64,000 nucleotides of DNA. Source: Hanleya hanleyi. Taxonomy: Eukaryota; Mollusca; Polyplacophora; Lepidopleurida; Hanleyidae. Each line of letters begins with the position of its first letter. Position 1 is the stretch's first letter. Below, piece after piece: positions 19,535 to 31,509 of the stretch. A model generated the notes under the pieces. The model ran no database searches, was not told the DNA's origin, and was given only the letters and a program-made list of their open reading frames with translations. A program made the position numbers and the translations under genes. The DNA is taken from positions 230,926-294,925 of the forward strand of contig JAVTVY010057091.1 in the NCBI GenBank assembly GCA_036873755.1, read 5' to 3'.

Positions 19535-21950
19535 GTTACGCTTCAAATTAATACGGTATTCCCGAGTTATGATGTTGCATCGCACGAGTCGGCGGATCAA
19601 GCGGTGGGACATATTCTATATAAGTGACTATAGAGAATATCCGTACCTTCACCTTCCATATCAAGAGGTTCAAATAATTCTGAATTAAATGTATTTCTTC
19701 AAATTTCAAATCAGTTTTCTTTTAATAGTCCAGTTTCGTCTGACGACGGGTCGGCTACATGAAGGGACGTCACTCTTGTGACACAACGTTATAACTCGAC
19801 AACTGTAGACTACTGCGTGTTTCTATCCAAGGGAGATAATCAGGATTCATACACTTTCGAAGTTTCAACATTACTGTTTGGATCCCTTCAGTATTAAGTA
19901 TTGTACCTTCTTACTATTTTCGAGCATGGTATCTTAAAAGAGATATCCCAAACTAGCCCAGTAAACAGAACAGAATTAGCATTCGTTCCTAATTATAAAA
20001 TCTTAAGTAGGTTTCATAGCTCATGCCAAAGGGTCAAAGAGATTTGTCTTCGCTTCCAGTACCCAATGATGACACGTGCAAAAAAAAAATACTACGAAAC
20101 GAACATTCAATTTCAGACTAACTTTGCTCTTTTCTCTTGTACTATAAAAACCAATAGAAGTACAGTTTCTAGAAATCTTGAAACTCCTTAAACTTAGAAA
20201 GATGATATCTTGGTGTTTTCCAGTGTCCCTTTTTCGATCTTTTTCGCTCAGATTCGAAATTCTGTAAACAAAATTACAAATCAATCTTTTGTTCTTAGTA
20301 ACAATGGACAAAAAGATCCTCTTGTCATTAGCTTACAATTATCGGACAATGGTGGGCGCCAAGATCCTTTAGGATCACTTGTTTATTTTATGAATACGTT
20401 TTCAAGGATAGTCATATAGTGTCGGTATATCGCTAAATATTCCCGGCAAATCGACTATCTTTGACGTGAAATAAACCAAAGAATGGAAAGGTTTCTTCTG
20501 TTATTTGGCCTGTATACTTTGAAATTTCCCATAATTGCAGTCCATAGGGAAAATCATGTGTCGTGAACACACGCGTTTAGCTTTAATATTTTAGAAACAT
20601 CGCCATTGATTCTACATGTCTGTCCGATAAAACAGCCTGTATACGGGCAGGGAGTACACGAGTATATGCACGTGGCCTACCCTTCAGGCTGCCATTTATC
20701 CCCAGCAGAGAAAAGTCGATTTCGGACTGCTCCCGCCTGGCGGGAAAATATTGAGCGGTGTAGAACACGTGTCCGTCGAAAGGTTCATGGTGAAATACCA
20801 GATTAGAGAGGAAAACGCTATATTCACGATCCTTTAATTCACAAGTCGAATACATTAAAATTATCCAGGAAGTTTCCCTGTACTTTGGTGGGTGCCATGA
20901 AAGAAGAATTTTCACGAGAGAAAATTGAGTGGTCCTGATAAGCAATTTTGGACATCGCTATACTTGAGAGAAAGTGGAGGTCTGGATTTCCAATGAGTCT
21001 TCATTCAAGGACTTTTAATGTTTTCGATTGAACTAATTTTCTCAGCAATGCGCTGAGACCGATGTATTTTTTTGACCACCTATCGTTTATATGAGACTTT
21101 ACCGTAACAGATCCAAATATTTGATTATCTGTGTTCTTTTATTATGTCACTTTTTAATTCTGGTCAACTTAACACACTTTTGTTATTCTACATTGCAGAT
21201 TTATTTGCTGCATGGTCATACTGAAACTAGAGGAATCACCGCCTTTTCTCTGGATAACATTCTTCGTACATGCACATATTACTTCATGATTTGTATATTT
21301 TGTTGTAAGATTCTTATCAATAAACATGATTGTGCAATAAAGTCCCATATCTATATCCAGCAGGACAAAACGTGGAAGAAACTGATTTCCGGTGAGCATA
21401 TAGGTAAGAATCCTGCTTGATTAGCACACAATATTGGCAAGCTGTCAGTTTATTGTCTAGCCATAATAATAGTAATGTGATCAGCGTTTTCCTCTGTTCT
21501 ATTGGTCTGTACACAGCTTGACATTCAAGTCAAGAAGTATGCAAGAGTTACTTCCGAGGCGGCATCCACGGGGCATCCGAGCATTTGCTTTATTACTATC
21601 ATAATTCAAATGGACGTTCACGGGAAGTATTGCTGAAGGAATGATCTATTTCAAAGACATTATTAAATAAAAGGCGACAGGTGTCTTTGACTTAATACTT
21701 TTTGTTTATTTACAGTTGCACATTTCCGGGACAGTTTTCAATTGATCACTCCGGACTCCAAATAGGCCATGCAGTTTTGTTCCATGAAAAATATATTTGC
21801 AATTTCTGGAAGGTTAGACATTTATGATCACATCTTTAGTAATATACACATCGTCTTTCACATCCAGCTATTTGTTTCCCACCACGACCGATATTCATTC
21901 ATTATGGCACAATATACAGGAAATCAAGGTAAGCTGAATGGCTGACTTTG
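19535..21950. other. Interior of the 19.6-kb block, no recognised gene
   Basis: About 2.4 kb of AT-rich DNA. A 120-codon minus-strand frame at 20583-20945 is the longest; it shows no motif or family I recognise and no splice context. No repeat partner was noticed inside the window. Confidence 0.4.
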
Positions 21951-24900
21951 CCGGATTTTAAAGATGGATAAAAGAGCTCAAGTGAACAAGGCGGTAATTT
22001 GATAGCAACTGAAATGGAAGTCGGAATAGTGGATTGGGATTAAAAGTTAAAAAAATAAAATGATGGAATAAACTAATAGGTTTTCTGTCTACTTATTCTT
22101 TAAATTATACTGTCTAAAATGTGAATTAATTATGTCTCCCCCAACTATGTTGGGGGGAGACATCTAGTGTTTGTGCTGTCTGTCTGTCTGTCTGTCTGGA
22201 TGGATGTCTGTCTCTCTGGATGGATGTCTGTCCGTCCCCTTGCCTTGTCTGCAAGATATCTTGAGAACTACTGGATGGAATTTCACCAAACTTGGATGGA
22301 AGCTTCATTGGGATAGCCCCCTCATTTGATTAGGTTTTGGTTTATGTGCGTGCATTCATCCGTGTCCGGTGTCCGTCCGTCCGTCCATCTACTTGTACAT
22401 GTATATACAGGCCTTGTCTGCAAGATATCTTGAGAACTACTGGACGGAATTTCACACCACTTGGATGGAAGCTTCAGTGGGATAGCCCCCTCATTTGATT
22501 AGGTTTTAGTGTGTGTGCGTGCATTCATCCATGTCCGGTGTCCGTCCGTCCGTCCATCTACTTGTACATGTATATACAGGGCTTGTCTGCAAGATATCTG
22601 GAGAACTACTGGACGGAATTTTACCAAACTTGGATGGAAGCTTCATTGGGATAGCCCCCTCATTTGATTAGGTTTTGGCGTATGTGGGTGCATTCATCCG
22701 TGTCCGGTGTCCATCCATCCGTCCATCTACTTGTACATGTATATACAGGCCTTGTCTGCAAGATATCTTGAGAACTACTGGACGGAATTTCACCCCACTT
22801 GGATGGAAGCTTCAGTGGGATAGCCCCCTCATTTGATTAGGTTTTGTTGTGTGTGCGTGCATTCATCCATGTCCGGTGTCCGTCCGTCCGTCCATCTACT
22901 TGTACATGTATATACAGGGATTGTCTGCAAGATATCTGGAGAACTACTGGACGGAATTTCACCAAACTTGGACGGAAGCTTCATTGGGATAGCCCCCTCA
23001 TTTGATTAGGTTTTGGTGTATGTGGGTGCATTCATCCGTGTCCAGTGTCCGTCCATCCGTCCATCTACTTGTACATGTATATACAGGCCTTGTCTGCAAG
23101 ATATCTTGAGAACTACTGGACGGAATTTCACCCCACTTGGATGGAAGCTTCAGTGGGATAGCCCCCTCATTTGATTAGGTTTTGGTGTGTGTGCGTGCAT
23201 TCATCCATGTCCGGTGTCCGTCCGTCCATCCATCTACTTCTACATGTATATACAAGGCTTATCTGCAAGATATCTAGAGAACTACTGGACGGAATTTCAC
23301 CAAACTTGGATGAAAGCTTCATTGGGATAGCCCCCTCATTTGACTTGGTTTTGGTGTGTGTGCATGCGTTCATCCGTGTCCGGTGTCCGTCCGTCCATCT
23401 ACTTGTACATGTATATACAGGCCTTGTCTGCAAGATATCTTGAGAACTACTGGACGGAATTTCACCACACTTGGATGGAAGCTTCAGTGGGATAGCCCCC
23501 CTCATTTGATTATGTTTTGGTGTGTGCGTGCATTCATCCATGTCCGGTGTCCGTCCGTCCGTCCATCTACTTGTACATGTATATACAGGGCTTGTCTGCA
23601 AGATATCTGGAGAACTACTGGACAGAATTTCACCAAACTTGGATGGAAGCTTCATTGGGATAGCCCCCTCATTTGACTAGGTTTTGGTGTGTGTCCATGC
23701 GTTCGTCCGGTGTCCGTCCATCTGCTTGTACATGTATATACAGGCCTTGTTTGCAAGATATCTTGAGAACTATTGGATGGAATTTCACCAAACTTGGATG
23801 GAAGCTTCATTGGGATAGCCCCCACATTTGATCAGGTTTTGGTGTATGTGTGCATGCATCCATCCGTGTCCGGTGTCCGTCCATCCGTTCATCTACTTGT
23901 ACATGTATGTACAATGAAAATCGCTTCTTTGTAATTAATATTTTTAGATACGCAGCTTTGTTTAAGATACTTATTGCTACATTAATTTTACAGCACTTTC
24001 CCTTAAATTATGTGCCCATTTAAGGCAAGGTGGGAGGTTGGGGGAGACGTATGTTTTTGCTCAAAAAAACAACCAGCATAGGCTTCATGCCGGAGCGGCA
24101 ACTCAAGGGTCAAAGCGGAACCTCTAGTTCTACTGAGCCCCTGAAATAATATCAGATAAAACACGGTTGTACATTTGACTGTTTCGTCACAATCATCTAT
24201 CGATCTGTCTTTCGTCTGAAATATTTCAGAATACATTTATATCTGAAACAGATCGAACCAATTTTCTGACTAATTAAAAACATAAATCGTGAATTGATGC
24301 GTATCATGTTTGTCCTATATATACTTGAGTAAAACTGAATAAACAGGTGAGTGTATGACCTATAGCTGCAGTCGAGCCATATTTCAAGCTAGGATAATGA
24401 TCCGAGAGAGGTAAAAGGGAATTCTTTTTCAGATTTTATACATTTTTTTATTATATTAATGCGAGTCATCTCACTGTTACGAAGGCATAATATACTGAGG
24501 TTGAAGCTGATATATTATGAAGCAGGAACCGTGTACAAGCGCTGGCCCACGTGCTATGTAATGCTCACGTGATGTTATTGCAACTCCGTATGGCGGGAAA
24601 ATGAACAACCAACACGTGGCATGTTGAAACTTTCATTCTACAGACCCCACCCAATTCTATGAAAGTATTTTCATACATTTGTTAATCAAGGATCGAAGGA
24701 TACGGTAAGTTCCCTAAGTATTCGTGACCGGAAGTGAATATCGCAGTCGTGAAAAACTGACCACTTCCGAATATTTTGTGCAGGTCAGTTCAGAAAAACG
24801 GACGTTTTCGTAAATTAGAGTCCCCATATTAAATGCCCATACCGTTCGACAATGAAAGGTCACAACATGTCGACTGTGGTGTTTCTTTAATTTTATGATA

Positions 24901-26345
24901 TTTACCCCAGACAGCACTCTTAAATAATATAAGATCGACAACCACGAGACATTCACTATACTTTGTGTGTAGAATGAAGCCTAATATACTTCGGCGAAGT
25001 TCAGTTGTACGAACACGTGTGGTCGAGAGGAAACCCCGAATCAAAACCCGGGAAATGTTTGTTGTGCGTTTAGATTTGTCAGGCAATAATTCGCAATTGA
25101 TCAAAGGATAAATAAAGCATTCTTTCTGCTCTTTAACCAATGAATTAGGTTCGAATAATTGACTGCAATGATCGGCTGACAATGAAGAGATTAGTTTCAT
25201 CGGACGCCCGGTCAATTTAAAATCACAAATTCGCATATATCCTTGTATTAGTACATACGGGACAAGGGCATATTCTGTCACGTAGACATTCTGATATTTT
25301 CTTCATTTTCTCTTCAGGACATGCTTGAACTCTTGCAGGATTTTTTTCACGGCCGAGAAGACTAGGCACAACTATCCCAGTGACGCCAATGATGTTTACG
25401 TGAAAATATATAACGATCTGATGAAGAAACACAGATCACGTCATTTTTAGATTGAGAATCAAACCTAATAATTTCTTGATTGCTCTTCATAGGGAAATAT
25501 TGTGGAAGGGCTTTTCAAACTGTTTATGTCAATGAAACGAACAGCAAATTAAGCAAGCGCCCGACACTATCTGAAGACCCATATCAGGGCCAACTCGACT
25601 GAGACCCATATCAGGGCCAACTCGACTGAGACCCATATCAGGGCCAACTCATCTGAGACGATATACAATCTTCCCAGCTGGAACGAGCTCGTCCCGCCAT
25701 GAATAGCGGCTAAACGAAAGACATGAATTGCTTGCCCATTCTAACAATTTACTTTATCCCTTCGATCCTTTATTAACAAATGTATGAAAATAATTTCATA
25801 GAATTAGGTGGGGTCTGTAGACATGGAAGAATGAAAGTTTCAACATGCCACGTGTTGGTTGTACATTTTCCCGCCGTACGGAGTTGCATTAACATCACGT
25901 GATCAATACTTGGATAGTATGGCACGTGGGCCAAACTTTTGCTTGTACACGGTTCCCGCTTCATAATATATTCAGCCAACACAACCTCAATATATTATGC
26001 CTTCGTAACAGTGAGATCACGACTCGCATGAAAAATAATAAAAAAATGGTTCAATCTGTTTCAGATGTAAATGTATTCTGGAATATTTATGACGAAAGAC
26101 AGATCGATAGATGATGATGACGAAACAGCCAAATGTACAACCGTGTTTTTATCTAATATTACCTCATGGGTTCAGCAAAATTAATTCACATTTCAGACAG
26201 TATAATTTAGAGAATATGTAGACAGAAAACCTATTAGTTTATTCCATCTTTTTATTTTTTTAACTTTCAATCTCAACCCACTATTCTGACCTTCGCTTCA
26301 GTTGCTATCAAATCACCGCCTATGATCTCGGCTATCTTACGTAAA
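21950..26345. repeat. Inverted repeat pair P / P' (left arm split by a tandem array)
   Basis: The left arm is about 21950-22130 plus 24130-24705; the right arm is about 25765-26345 in reverse complement. Shared boxes include GGAATAAACTAATAGGTTTT, CACGGTTGTACATTTG, ATCTATCGATCTGTCTTTCG, AACACGTGGCATGTTGAAAC and AAATGTATGAAAATA. The left arm is interrupted by the hairpin-headed 170-bp array (22131-24130), which the right arm lacks. No coding sequence is visible. Arms of this length suggest a long-TIR DNA transposon. Confidence 0.75.
22131..24130 (+). repeat. Hairpin-headed 170-bp tandem array inserted in arm P
   Basis: Opens with a hairpin (ATGTCTCCCCCAA, loop, TTGGGGGGAGACAT; 22132-22164), then a GTCTGTCTGTCTG tract, then about ten units of roughly 170 bp carrying CTTGTCTGCAAGATATCT, AACTACTGGACGGAATTTCA, TAGCCCCCTCATTTGATTAGG and GTCCGTCCGTCCATCTAC boxes. 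A TTGGGGGAGACGTATG motif near 24040 echoes the head hairpin. The insertion point is visible because arm P' runs uninterrupted at the corresponding place. Open frames in it are repeat translations. Confidence 0.85.
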
Positions 26346-28195
26346 CGTCTCTTCCGACATTCAACTTTTGTGTCAATAATCAAGTCAGAAGTACCGTAAT
26401 ATCTTCACTAATAGTGTAAAAAAACAACTCAAAAATTCTAATTTTCAAGGGCTTTCAAGGCCTTTAATTTTCAATATAAAAATTATGCACTTTTACCAAC
26501 TTTTAAGGACCCATGCGAACCATGAAACAATGACGCCGTTCCACGCTTTTTACGGCTATGAAGATTCCGATGCAGCCATATGTCACGGTTAATTCTGCAT
26601 GTCACAGCTTTCCTTTCATGATAATTCTGTGAATAATATCCTCGTTTCTATTTTATCCAGGGGTGATTAAGAGAATAAGTCTGTACTATTGCTTGCTCCT
26701 GAAAAGTTGAATACAAGAGCGCAAACTTCTTTCGATATTTGCATCACCGCGAATTCCACGGTCGTAAAATATTCTGAATCGCCGTGTTCGTTGGAAATGA
26801 TACGTTTCTAAATTATTTTTGTCTGAACAGTACAAAATATGTTTTCAGTATCATAGCTGGGAATCTCAACATTCGTGTCTTCGGAAAAAAAAATCCGAAG
26901 TCGGATCCAAACAGGTGCGTTTCTGGTTTTAGGGTGAGGCGCACATGGCATACAGTCGCCAAAATTAATGCAACTTGGGGTTGGGGTTGATCGTAAATCT
27001 CTACCCCGCGACTAAGAAAATCCGTGGTTCAAATGTCCGGTCAAACTTCAGCATTATATTTTTTAAGACCGAATGAAACGTAACTTCCAGTTCTTCATTT
27101 TGATATTTTCAGTATAATATCGAATGTATGCTCTCTTCAATCGGCAATGTTTAATATCGCACGTCCCCATAAACCGGCAATATTCCCAATTTAATGACCA
27201 TGAGAAATCGCGGTTTAAACATTGAATACATTTCGTTTGAGACATAATGAAGATCAACTTAGTTGTTACAATTGGTTATGTTCAAAATGCTTAAAAAGTT
27301 TGCAAGGTTTATCAAATACTAATTGTAAGGAAACTCGTTGATCTGGAAGTTTTTCCATCGCACAATTACATAATATTATCAATCTCGCGACCACGATAAA
27401 TGGGGGATTTTCGAATAGTTAGGACCGCGGTTTTTCGCGAATGGGCCGTTTTCGATTACTTAGGGAACAGTGTCACGTGACTTGGCGAAAAATGCCCATT
27501 TTCGAATTTACTTAGGGTCGCGAATACTTAGGGAACTTACCGTACAGTGAATTGTTAGAAAGGGCAAGCAATTCATGTCTTTCGTTTAGCTGCTATCATG
27601 GTGGGATGAGCTCGTTCCAGCTTGGAAGATTATCGTCTCGGACGAGTTGGCCCTGATATGGGTCTCAGCCGAGTTGGCCCTGATATGGGGCTTCAAATAG
27701 TGTCGGGCTCTTGATTAATTTGCTGTTCTTTTTATTGACAAAAACAGTTTGAAAAGCCCTTCCACAATATTTTCCTACGAAGAGCAATCAAGAAATTAAT
27801 AAGATTCTCAATCTGAAAATGACTTAATCTGTGTTTCTTCATTAGATCTTTTATATATTTTCCCGTAGACATCTTTGGCGTCACCGGGATAGTTGGGCCT
27901 AGTCTTCTCGGCCGTGACAAAAATTCAGCATGGTTTTAAGCATGTCCTGAAGAGAAAATAAAGAAAATATCAGAGTGTCTCAGTGTCAGAATATGCCCTT
28001 GTCCCGTATGTACTAATGCAATGAAAAATCCGAATTTGTGGTTTTAAATTGGCCGGGCGTCCGATGAAACTAATCTCTTCATTGTCAGCCGATCATTGCA
28101 GTCAATTACTTGAATCTAATTTAATGGTTAAAGAGCAGGAAGAATGCATTTGCTCTTCAAAGAGAGAAAATAATGTTGGAGAAATGCAAGAGGCA
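25095..28195. repeat. Inverted repeat pair R / R' interleaved with P / P'
   Basis: Left arm about 25095-25760, right arm about 27545-28195 in reverse complement. Shared boxes include GACTGCAATGATCGGCTGAC, GTACATACGGGACAAGGGCATA, CACGGCCGAGAAGACTAGGC, a GGGCCAACTCG..TGAGACCCATATCA unit (three copies left, two right) and GACATGAATTGCTTGCCC. A short box (TACGGTAAGTTCCCTAAGTA) next to P at 24705 also recurs inverted next to R' at 27520-27545. The order along the DNA is P, R, P', R', which simple nesting cannot give. Confidence 0.7.
26346..27520. other. Unpaired segment between P' and R'
   Basis: AT-rich, without recognised genes. Near 27410-27540 it has several TTCGAAT and CTTAGGGAAC motifs in both orientations, probably decayed transposon ends. 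Confidence 0.4.
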
Positions 28196-28800
28196 ATCGA
28201 TTATTCAATGAAAACCATCAAAGACGAAGAAGTCCGCCATTTAGCCTCTCGCGTCAAAAGTTACCATAAAAAAAAGATAAATCGAACACGTCCATTTTTT
28301 GTCTGGATCGCCACCGCGTAGCGGTGTCGACCAGACTATGCTGCCACTCACGAAATTTATGCAAATGTGTACGTGCACTATAATGCGGTGACCCTGGGTT
28401 AACCTGTATCACTCCGCCAGTGATTTTCACTGTGTTGAGTCTTATATCAGGGTATTAACCAGAAAATGAAGAAAAAAACAGTCGTAATCGTTTCATGTGA
28501 ACTAGAAATAAAACGAAATCTGAATTTGAGTGTATTTCATATTCATTTCTTCGCCCAGGGATTGCTTAAATCCGTGGACTATTTTTTTGTTCTTTGGTTC
28601 CGGGCGATCGGCTCAAACCCGGTTCTCAGCGCCCACCAGGCGATAACTCATGCCAGCACTGTGCTGTCACCGTAGACTGTTGTAAATGTAAATTGATGAC
28701 CTGGTAATATGGTAAGCTGCCCACCTCGTGTTTGCAGGCTGTGCGCTTTTTGCATCTGTCTGAGTTTGCGGTAAGTCAGATTACTTATAATATATATGTC
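28196..28800. other. Interior of the 19.6-kb block, no recognised gene
   Basis: No repeat partner or coding sequence found. Short open frames at 28049-28321 and 28466-28675 run through arm R' or plain AT-rich DNA. Confidence 0.4.
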
Positions 28801-29369
28801 TGGTGTTTATAGTTCGTAATTTGTTTGTTGATAACGATAGCGTTGGAGAGACAATTTGTGCGAAAATCCCTGTTAATGTTGCTGTACGATCATACGCTGC
28901 AAATCTTGTTCCTTGGTCCGACTGTCGCACTTGACAGGTTCAGGTTCTGGGATTATGAAGACACCAGTTTTCAACACTCGTACATTCTTTCCCGTGAAGT
29001 CGGCGTTCGTTACTATTTTAATGTGTACGCATACTGCATGGAATATATTTCCAGAGGAGATATGTGTCGAAGCAACAACAATAGTATTTACATTTTTCTC
29101 GTCTTGTGAACTTGACCGGATCCTGTCCACTGCAAATTTATGTATTATGTACTCTGCTCTCCGAATATAATTTAGTTTCAAAAAGTTTGAACAACAGCAA
29201 AACTTTTCGAAAGTGGAAACAACAGAATTTGTCAGGTACCGCTTTCGAAAAGTTTTGTTGTTGGTGGTGTTCAAACTTTTTCAAACTAAATTATATACGC
29301 AATGATCGTACAGCAACAACAACAGGAATTTTCGCACGTTGTCAACAAACAAATTTACTATAAACACCA
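28801..29369. mobile_element. Foldback element, about 570 bp
   Basis: The ends TGGTGTTTATAG...AATTTGTTTGTTGATA and the reverse complement of 29330-29369 are inverted repeats, with a second shared box at TGCTGTACGATCAT. Inside, 29166-29213 and 29231-29292 form another inverted pair (AATTTAGTTTCAAAAAGTTTG with its complement). The left arm carries an extra roughly 20 bp. The minus frame 28873-29274 (133 codons) spans the palindrome and resembles no known protein. Confidence 0.65.
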
Positions 29370-30409
29370 TGCAGGCATACCGGTATATAAAGTAATGGGG
29401 ACTTAACAAACTCATGCAGCTCTTGCAAATATCTGTGCTACACAAATAAAAACACATTAATAAAACTATCCAGTCTCCTCGCATATTTGTCGCTTTGTCA
29501 CAATAAAATTGCATGAATTATGAAAATCTGCTCGCAAAAACTGGTAGAAGACATTGACGCAGACGATCCACTTTTAACCATATTACTGTAGATAGTTTCT
29601 TGCTACCATGAAGACCTAGCATATTTCTAAATGAACCGCCTTCACAAATTCACTTCCTTGAAGACTAAACTGTGTTCCAGTTGTGATTTCCCAAACAGAC
29701 TCGTCCACAAATTGGAGAAAATCTCCACATTTATCCATACATCTGCTATCGACTGAAACATGCCAGCTGAAACGTTTTGAAACTTTAAATCCATTATTGG
29801 CGATCCAGACATCAGTACTTTGAGTACTTTCATCTATAATTGGCTTGAATTGGGTACTTGAATAATCGCTGTAGGTCCTTGAAAAGTCCTTAAATTTAAT
29901 GCAAGAAAAGGCTTTCGAACCCTGTAATCGTCTTGTGAATTTCTGCGTTTACGCAGCATCCTGAAAGAGAAAAAATATATGCATTATACTCCAATGTTTT
30001 ACTCGACATTTATCTGTAATCAAACGTGATAATAATTGTTTAAGTAAAACTACGATCATCTCCATGGTAAGCTAGGACTGACTTTTTTAAAAGCCGCATT
30101 CCCAAATTGCGCAAGCCCGTATTCTGCAAAATACGTAAGATTCGAATCGCACGTTCATAAAACGATATCATGGTTTCATAATATTTTGTTTATTTACGAA
30201 TTACACCGTAACCGATTCTAATATATTGTAAAGCAGCACACGTGTTGCAATTCTGGAAAAGAAAACAATATTAATTTGTGTTCCATTCTCATAATCCGTT
30301 TTCACGGCCGCAATCGACACCGCCGATGTTGTTGTTTTTGCGTCTGTAAAACGGGACTACTTTCGAGCTGATCGTTTGCCAGGAGACTTCCGATCGTTGC
30401 TAGAAAACG
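29370..30409. other. Right interior of the 19.6-kb block, no recognised gene
   Basis: AT-rich DNA without recognised repeat, RNA or coding features. Confidence 0.4.
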
Positions 30410-30601
30410 TCTGCACCTTTGTTCGAAATGTTAAAAGACGACCGACACCCTTATCGTAGGTTGCCGGAGATTTCCGGCGATCGTCTTTGTTTGGTAGACG
30501 TTTTTTAAAAAACGATCAAGTCATACACCCATTGTTCGCATGGACGTTTTTTTTCATCGTTTAAAACGTCTAGCAAACGAACGTTGGATGGATACGATCC
30601 C
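30410..30601. repeat. Right terminal inverted repeat of the 19.6-kb block
   Basis: Reverse complement of the left end: CATCGTTTAAAACGTCTAGC, then GGATGGATACGATCCC at the terminus, followed by TAA (30602-30604). Only about 190 bp separate it from the next CCDC186 exon. Confidence 0.65.
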
Positions 30602-30787
30602 TAAGTCACCCCCTTCAACTGTACGGAGACAGAAGATCTGTTCTCTTAATTAAATAATGATGCTATTACATTTGTGCTTTACCTATTACCCCAGGCTCAA
30701 ACTGTTGTAAGAGGTAAGGTTTCTTTAACACATGTCCTAGAATTGTCTTCCAGTTCATTTCATGTCTGGTATTTTTGTTTTGAACAG

Positions 30788-30867
30788 CTGAGGGTATGAA
30801 TACACTGGTTGATGAACTGAAAGATGACATCAAAACATTGAAAAGAAAGCATGCAAATAATATTAAG
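30788..30867 (+). CDS. CCDC186: CCDC186 coding exon 5 of the window
   Basis: Acceptor TTTTGAACAG, donor GTGTGT. Two bases complete the Ala codon begun at 10736; 26 codons follow (GMNTLVDELKDDIKTLKRK), again charged coiled coil, ending at phase 0. The exact phase match across a 20-kb intron supports the pairing. Confidence 0.8.
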
Positions 30868-31126
30868 GTGTGTGCGGACAGTGTTTGTATGTTCAATGAT
30901 TTAACAGACAGCGTGGATATAGACAGTGAGAGATCATTGTACTTGTTTACATTCAAAATGTTCAAGGAATACATTTAAATGAACTGCTGAGCTACCATGT
31001 GGAAGTTTACCTCCTTGTGAACCCAGTATATCATTGTATATTTGACAACATAAAATATGCCTGCTGTATCTAACACCATTCCAAAATTTGGGGGTATCAT
31101 GTAATATGCATAACTTGATGTTGTAG

Positions 31127-31321
31127 GATTTGACGAGACAGTTACAACAGGCTAGGAAGAGATTAGAAAGTATCGACAGTCCGGGGGACAACAAGGAATC
31201 TATCAGTATGGGCTCTAGAACCAGCTCAAATGGCTCCCTCAACACCATACAGGGGGAGAACAACACTCCATCAAACACAAACTCTACAGTCCGACAGACC
31301 ACACCTGAGTCTCCTCCACAG
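31127..31321 (+). CDS. CCDC186: CCDC186 coding exon 6 of the window
   Basis: 195 bases, phase 0-0, between GTTGTAG and GTAAAT. It opens with a last stretch of coiled coil (DLTRQLQQARKRLESID) and turns into a Ser/Thr/Asn/Pro-rich low-complexity linker (SSNGSLNT, TPESPPQ), probably a flexible and phosphorylatable hinge before the C-terminal coils. The frame stays open past the donor to 31555, but that extension crosses a donor site and repeats exon-like words, so I do not take it as coding. Confidence 0.8.
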
Positions 31322-31509
31322 GTAAATAAGGGTGTAGTATGTACTGTCCTGGGGAGAACAAGGAATCCTTCAGTAGGAGCTCCCTGGACAGTATATTTGA
31401 GTGTGAGCTCCCTGAACACTATACAGGGGGAGAACAACACCCGAACTTACCGGGGTGCATTATTTTTCACAATTAAATCTGAAGAGTCCTTACGACCACA
31501 TACCACAAG

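Larger units (their letters stand above)
10993..30601. mobile_element. 19.6-kb composite block bounded by terminal inverted repeats and TAA duplications
   Basis: The left end GGGACTGTATCCGTCC and the reverse complement of the right end GGGATCGTATCCATCC are inverted repeats, continuing through a shared AGACGTTTTAAACGATGAAA box. The flanks are TAA at 10990-10992 and at 30602-30604. GGG termini with a 3-bp TWA duplication match the PIF/Harbinger superfamily, which I infer. No transposase is recognisable inside, so the block is either a large non-autonomous element or an element swollen by later insertions (157-bp array, DIRS-like copy, long inverted repeats, 170-bp array). It accounts for nearly all of the 20,051-bp intron between exons 4 and 5 of the window; without it the intron would be about 440 bp. 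Confidence 0.65.

Noticed and set aside
20583..20945. 120-codon minus frame in the 19.6-kb block
   Set aside because: No transposase or other motif seen and no supporting context. Long enough to be worth a search, but not enough to call a gene.
23167..23655. 162-codon minus-strand frame with repeated peptides
   Set aside because: Translation of the 170-bp array; peptide periodicity equals the DNA period.
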